Source of the DNA: Candidatus Poribacteria bacterium | GTDB taxonomy: Bacteria > Poribacteria > WGA-4E > WGA-3G | Direction: 5' to 3' | Assembly (NCBI GenBank): GCA_022823085.1 | Contig: JAJDXV010000141.1 | Coordinates: 1-64,000 of the forward strand | Length of the DNA: 64,000 nucleotides | Part shown: positions 60,047 through 64,000 of the stretch, in pieces | How the letters are laid out: each line of letters starts with the position of its first letter | Numbering within the stretch: position 1 is the stretch's first letter | Notes under the pieces: generated by a model | Seen by the model: only the letters and a program-made list of their open reading frames with translations | Databases searched by the model: none | Told to the model about the DNA's origin: nothing | Made by a program: the position numbers and the translations under genes

Positions 60047-61606
60047 CTACTTAACGACTTCAAGAAGAACAGGCTTATCCAAAGCGAGTGCCTTTTCAAA
60101 CATCGGCTTAAAATCGTTAGGATCTTCAACACGTAAGCCGACTGCACCAAACGACTCAGCGAATTTCACAAAGTCTGGGTTCACCAACTCGACACCGATA
60201 CGTTTACCGAACCGTCGCAGCTGCCCGCGTTCAATTGAGGTGTACTGATTATCGTTCATCACAAGCGTTACGACAGGTAGATTGTACATGACTGCTGTCG
60301 CGAAATCCGGACACGTCATTAAGAACCCGCCATCACCGCTCAGCGCGACGACTTTCCGATCAGGATAAGCCACCTGCGCGCCGATAGCACCTGTCAATCC
60401 GATTCCCATTGCCACAGAGACACCGGAGAAGATGTAAGTCCCTGGATGATAACAGGGGAAATGTGCCAGGGCACCATAGCCGGTGATATTAACGTCAACA
60501 GACAAGATGGCATCGCGGGGCATTACGTCGCGCATCTCTGTGAGGATCCGAGGATGTTCAATCGACATAAATTTCCGACGTAATTCTTGTAAACTTTCAC
60601 CCCAACCACCTGTCTGTTTCTCGTCGCGGAGTGCGGCATTCAACTGGCGCAACACCAATTTCGGATTCGCACCGATACCGACAGTCGCTGGATATTCCTT
60701 GTGAATTTCGTCCGGATCGGCTTCAATATGTAAAAGCGGTTGTGGTATCTTGAGGCTCCAATTGCCGGTATCGCGGTAGTTGAATCGGGTACCAACAGCA
60801 ACAATCAGATCAGATGCCTGCATCGCTGCTTGCGCGACGCTGTCTCGGAAGATACCGATGGAATACGGTGAATCTTCTGGAACTGAACCTTTTCCGAAAC
60901 CTGTCATCACGATTGGCGCGTCAAGCAGCTCCGCAAACGCAAGTATTTCCGCAGTTGCGCGCGTATGGTTGATACCACCACCTGCAATAATCAGTGGACG
61001 CTCCGCTTTACTGAGGAGTGCGATCGCAGCATCAACATCTTGGGGAGCTGCGGTTGTCTGCATACCGTTATTGTGTGACGGGATAGGTAAGTCGGCTTCT
61101 GCATCCAACGCATCTTTCGCAAGTTCAATCAGCACCGGTCCAGGTCTACCTGAACGCAGCGCGCTAAAACTTCTATTGACTGCACCCGGAATTTGATCAA
61201 CGCGATGCACGATCTCCAGATGTTTCGTCATCGGCGTGAAGGCAGCCCGCTGATCCAACCCGTGGAAACTTTTCTTCGGATCCCGTGATGCCAAATAAGA
61301 CGGGTTCTGTCCGGTAATCCAAAGCACCGGTGACGAAGCAGTATTCGCTTCACCGATACCGACAGAAGCATTGTTTGACCCCGGCCCCGGCACAGTCATA
61401 CAAACACCGACATCGCCTGTCGCACGGGCGTAGCCATCCGCCATAAACGCCGTTCCGCCTTCATGCCGTGTGACATAGTGCTGGATATTGTCTTGGTTGT
61501 TATATAACGCTTCGTAGACAGTGTCTAAGTGGTTTCCCGGTAAGCCAAAAATATCTTTAACGCCTTGCGCTTTTAAGCATTCAACAAAAATATCGCCACC
61601 TGTCAT
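60047..61606 (-). CDS. Thiamine-diphosphate-dependent enzyme, acetolactate synthase-like
   Basis: 519 residues from the ATG at 61606, preceded by AGAGGAG; the listed start overlaps the upstream gene. Pyrimidine domain with the catalytic Glu (RHEGGTAFMADGYARATG, about 47), central domain (PLIIAGGGINHT), and PP domain with GDGGFLMTCPDFATAV...NDNQYTSIE, the GDG-N motif. Related to acetolactate synthase, benzoylformate decarboxylase and sulfoacetaldehyde acetyltransferase; the substrate cannot be read from sequence. It follows the protease-TPR gene by 28 nt. Confidence 0.8.
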   Translation of the reverse strand: MTGGDIFVECLKAQGVKDIFGLPGNHLDTVYEALYNNQDNIQHYVTRHEGGTAFMADGYARATGDVGVCMTVPGPGSNNASVGIGEANTASSPVLWITGQNPSYLASRDPKKSFHGLDQRAAFTPMTKHLEIVHRVDQIPGAVNRSFSALRSGRPGPVLIELAKDALDAEADLPIPSHNNGMQTTAAPQDVDAAIALLSKAERPLIIAGGGINHTRATAEILAFAELLDAPIVMTGFGKGSVPEDSPYSIGIFRDSVAQAAMQASDLIVAVGTRFNYRDTGNWSLKIPQPLLHIEADPDEIHKEYPATVGIGANPKLVLRQLNAALRDEKQTGGWGESLQELRRKFMSIEHPRILTEMRDVMPRDAILSVDVNITGYGALAHFPCYHPGTYIFSGVSVAMGIGLTGAIGAQVAYPDRKVVALSGDGGFLMTCPDFATAVMYNLPVVTLVMNDNQYTSIERGQLRRFGKRIGVELVNPDFVKFAESFGAVGLRVEDPNDFKPMFEKALALDKPVLLEVVK

Positions 61607-61634
61607 AGTTAACTCCTCTTCTATAGTCTTGTAC

Positions 61635-63623
61635 TTACGCAGTCTGTGCAGCTGAGTCGAGTGCCTTCGCTTTCTCAAAGTCAGCCTCTGCTGCTTCCTG
61701 TTGACCTAATTTCTCCTTCACATACCCGCGGTTCCGATGCGCCTTGACGTGCTTCGGATTTAACTGGATAGCTTTATCCAGATCTGCAATTGCCGCTTGA
61801 TAGTGATGCTCTGATTCCTGTGAATTTCCGCAATCAGCCTCCGCCTGACCTAAGCGGTACTTCGCAAGCCCGCGATTGTTGTAAGGGGCAGTATACTTTG
61901 GGTTCAGGCGGATCGCTTCGTTACAATCCGCGATTGCCCCGTGGAAGTAATATTTCGCTTCTTCTGGATTCTCCCGACGCAATGCGCGCCGCCCCAGGAC
62001 ATTCTGCGAAAGTGCCCGATTGCTGTAGACGGAAGTGTATTCTGGGTTCAACCGGAGAGCCTTATCAAAACTCGCCATTGCGGATTCGTACGCGCGTCCA
62101 TCATTTTTTCCGCACCCCTCTTTGTGGTAATGCTTCGCCAAATCTCCGTCTTTCCGGGCTGCCTCTTCAAAGTCGGTTTTTGCAGCACTCCTTTCACCGA
62201 ATGCTTCCTTTGCAAGCCCGCGATCCAGGTAGTTTATGGCTGTCTCCGGATTGCGTCGGATGGCAGCGTCGAAATCTACAATTGCCTGCTCATAATCACC
62301 AAGGGCAGCCCTTGCAGCTCCGCGCGTATGATAGGCAGCACTGCTATCCTTATCCGCTGTGGCTAACTCGATGGCCACATCACTGTCAGCGACTGCGCTT
62401 TGATAGTACCATTCAGCTTCTTCTCTGTTCTCTCGTCCAGTTACAATTTGCCCGATGAGATATTTCGTCCAGCCTCGAAGATTATAGGCTGAGGCAAACT
62501 TTGGTTCCCACTCGATGAGGTGCGTAAGGACGGCGATCGCCGCGTGATAGTGATTTCGAGCTGCTGCTATATCCCCGTTTTCTACTTTGGAATCGCCACT
62601 TCGCATCTTCGCATCTGCACGGGCGTAAATTGCCTTTGGGTTGCTTAGCCATCGAAAAGGGATCGGAAATAGCTGCGCTAACATTCGCTTCCTGAAAGCA
62701 CGAAAAGTTGACAGAGAATAATTCGTTGACATGAGTCGGTAAGCCTTAACCTGGTCCATACGGACTGTTATAAGGTCAAGCGAGTCAATCTGCTTATAGT
62801 TCCCGTTAGCATTCGGTATTATCAATTTAAATTGCGTGTTACTACGGGCTCTATAGGCATCAGGTATATCTGGATTAAGGTTGATAGCCTTATTATAGGC
62901 GGCAAGGGCACCTTCAAAGTCTTCTCCAGCTTGATGCGCCATGCCCTTTTTATATTCGAGATAGGCACGTATGCGCGGGCGGTTTTGCCATTCCGCTAAA
63001 GGCTGAACATCTGTCGATGCCGCCGATGTGAGCAATGCTTTAAGTGTGTTTGAAGGCACAGCGTACCCCTTACCGGGTTTGGGGGTGCCCCGCGAAAGTA
63101 CGGCTATGACTTCGCCTTCGTTGTTCAGCACTGGGCACCCGCTCCATCCGGGTCCTGCAGCAGGTATGTGCAACCGAAGCCATTTATCTTTTTTCTCAAT
63201 ACATCGTACCGTAGCTGCTGCGCTATTTTCCTTGTCCCCGTCATAGCCTATAGCGCAAATGCGCGCCTTTTTTTTTACAGTCTCGCTGTTACCGAGGTGG
63301 AAAGGAATCTCTTCTTCCGAAACTTTTAAAACAGCGAGATCGTTCTTTTCATCAAACGCTGTGATGCCTTCAATTGTGTATGCGGCATCTGTGTCAACAT
63401 GCTTTGCGGTAACGCTCATCGCCCCTTCTAAAACGTGAAAACTTGTTGCAATTTGATCACGTTCTATAAAGAAACCGCTACAAGTACTAACGTTAACTTC
63501 GTATTTGTTGCTGCCAATATACTTTCCAAAAGCCGTTACCTCCAAAATTGCCATGGTACCTCGGATCTTTTGGGGAATTTTTTCGGCATGCTGCTGACGT
63601 GAATTCTTTTTTTCCGCTGTCAT
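61635..63623 (-). CDS. Trypsin-like serine protease with TPR repeats
   Basis: 662 residues from the ATG at 63623 (ACAGG upstream); the listed start overlaps the preceding gene. Protease part: CSGFFIERDQIATSFHVLEG (His), DEKNDLAVLKV (Asp), GPGWSGCPVLNNEGEVIAV (Ser; GWSG where GNSG is usual). From about 230 there are at least eight TPRs (ALAAYNKAINLNPDIPDAYR, ASFDKALRLNPEYTSVYSNR, and others) to the end. No signal peptide, so cytoplasmic. Probably a regulatory or defence-type protease with a protein-binding arm. Confidence 0.8.
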   Translation of the reverse strand: MTAEKKNSRQQHAEKIPQKIRGTMAILEVTAFGKYIGSNKYEVNVSTCSGFFIERDQIATSFHVLEGAMSVTAKHVDTDAAYTIEGITAFDEKNDLAVLKVSEEEIPFHLGNSETVKKKARICAIGYDGDKENSAAATVRCIEKKDKWLRLHIPAAGPGWSGCPVLNNEGEVIAVLSRGTPKPGKGYAVPSNTLKALLTSAASTDVQPLAEWQNRPRIRAYLEYKKGMAHQAGEDFEGALAAYNKAINLNPDIPDAYRARSNTQFKLIIPNANGNYKQIDSLDLITVRMDQVKAYRLMSTNYSLSTFRAFRKRMLAQLFPIPFRWLSNPKAIYARADAKMRSGDSKVENGDIAAARNHYHAAIAVLTHLIEWEPKFASAYNLRGWTKYLIGQIVTGRENREEAEWYYQSAVADSDVAIELATADKDSSAAYHTRGAARAALGDYEQAIVDFDAAIRRNPETAINYLDRGLAKEAFGERSAAKTDFEEAARKDGDLAKHYHKEGCGKNDGRAYESAMASFDKALRLNPEYTSVYSNRALSQNVLGRRALRRENPEEAKYYFHGAIADCNEAIRLNPKYTAPYNNRGLAKYRLGQAEADCGNSQESEHHYQAAIADLDKAIQLNPKHVKAHRNRGYVKEKLGQQEAAEADFEKAKALDSAAQTA

Positions 63624-63675
63624 AAAAAACCTGTCTTTTCTAACGTATATGGTTTTAGCCGAGTGTTTCCTTAAC

Positions 63676-64000
63676 TTAGGAAACGACAAAAAGTCTTGCC
63701 TGCCTCGGTGCAAATGTACAGTTCAGATACGTCTTCTGATCGGCATGCCAAAATTCAACGGTCTCCCGCGTCCCTTTTAACAAATCCCACTCCGACACAC
63801 GCGACGCATCCCGACGCACCTCAATCAAAGTATCAATCGGTTCACTGCTTGTGTTAAATAGATAGAAGGTTTCGGATGCTTCCGCTTCCCTGTGAAGCAC
63901 TTGAACGGTGTCTGTCTCTGTATTGTCAGGTTTCACATATACGGATACGCTACGCGTTACCCATTTTCGGAGACATTTTGCAAGTTTCACGATTTTCTCG
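63676..64000 (-). CDS. C-terminal end of a larger protein, probably glycoside hydrolase (partial)
   Basis: The minus-strand frame is open from the window edge to 63676, so the listed ATG 63990 is only an internal Met. It reads VQVLHREAEASETFYLFNTS, EVRRDASRVSEWDLLKGTRE and CTFAPRQARLFVVS, the terminal beta-sandwich common in large glycosidases of the rhamnosidase (GH106-like) type. The catalytic part lies outside the window. Confidence 0.55.
   Translation of the reverse strand, partial: EKIVKLAKCLRKWVTRSVSVYVKPDNTETDTVQVLHREAEASETFYLFNTSSEPIDTLIEVRRDASRVSEWDLLKGTRETVEFWHADQKTYLNCTFAPRQARLFVVS

Overview
The window looks like a chromosomal piece of an uncultured bacterium of the Poribacteria/Latescibacteria type. 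This is inferred from gene content only. The pointers are two secreted WD40 proteins ending in a NFPNPFNPETWIPF-type C-terminal sorting domain, LamG proteins, a phytanoyl-CoA dioxygenase, a sulfatase next to a large multi-pass membrane protein of the DUF6785 kind, VCBS/FG-GAP proteins, several ECF sigma factors, and many small palindromic repeats. Codon use and GC content are moderate. Promoters are often near-perfect sigma70 sites (TTGACA-N17-TATAAT), and ECF-type and sigma54-type sites are also visible. No tRNA, rRNA or CRISPR array was recognised.

0-12.7 kb: the start of a secreted FnIII protein (cut by the window edge); an Rpn-type nuclease with a leaderless promoter; a probable cis-3-hydroxyproline dehydratase and an ornithine cyclodeaminase/pyrroline-2-carboxylate reductase flanking a PD-(D/E)XK-like gene; a VapBC-like toxin-antitoxin pair; a repeat-rich zone with a broken LamG gene; a BlaI/BlaR1-like pair whose BlaR1 carries extra thioredoxin-like, lamin-tail and coiled-coil parts; an agarase-like protein.

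12.7-23 kb: two paralogous WD40/sorting-domain loci, each behind a canonical sigma54 promoter with a similar leader; a single-chain HTH-HsdM-HsdS methylase whose promoter contains a perfect 42-bp palindrome; an O-methyltransferase; an RHH regulator with its own palindromic operator.

23-41.4 kb: the most unusual region. Four intact ECF sigma genes and one decayed copy each follow the same promoter motif (AATTATGCACC, 13-14 bp, TCGCGTC). Three of the sigma genes are 208-codon modules running in frame into another protein that starts with its own Shine-Dalgarno and ATG: one is a complete DNA polymerase III beta clamp, two are coiled-coil/winged-helix proteins. The fourth sigma is fused to a membrane segment and an exported domain whose free paralogue lies just downstream. 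A MacB-like permease and two ABC-2 permeases lie among them, together with an IS element (perfect terminal repeats, 8-bp target duplication) and a cluster of unknown membrane/secreted proteins.

41.4-52.5 kb: phytanoyl-CoA dioxygenase, LamG protein, Hfq-like protein, a TetR regulator with two matching operators, a VCBS lipoprotein, an outer-membrane-barrel-like protein, sulfatase plus DUF6785-like protein, and an internally deleted M81 peptidase.

52.5-57.6 kb: a decayed type I restriction locus. A CopG-type antitoxin is followed by an hsdS with an in-frame TGA, then an AAA ATPase, a TOPRIM-like/UPF0175 fusion, a PIN toxin-like protein and an hsdR with an internal deletion. From the ATPase to hsdR the genes overlap or abut, as if translationally coupled.

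57.6-64 kb: PPi-type phosphofructokinase, a candidate noncoding RNA with its own promoter, an unknown protein, a ThDP-dependent enzyme, a trypsin-like protease with TPRs, and the 3' end of another gene. A MITE-like element of about 120 bp (four copies, three with 5-bp target duplications) and several dispersed palindromic repeats run through the window.
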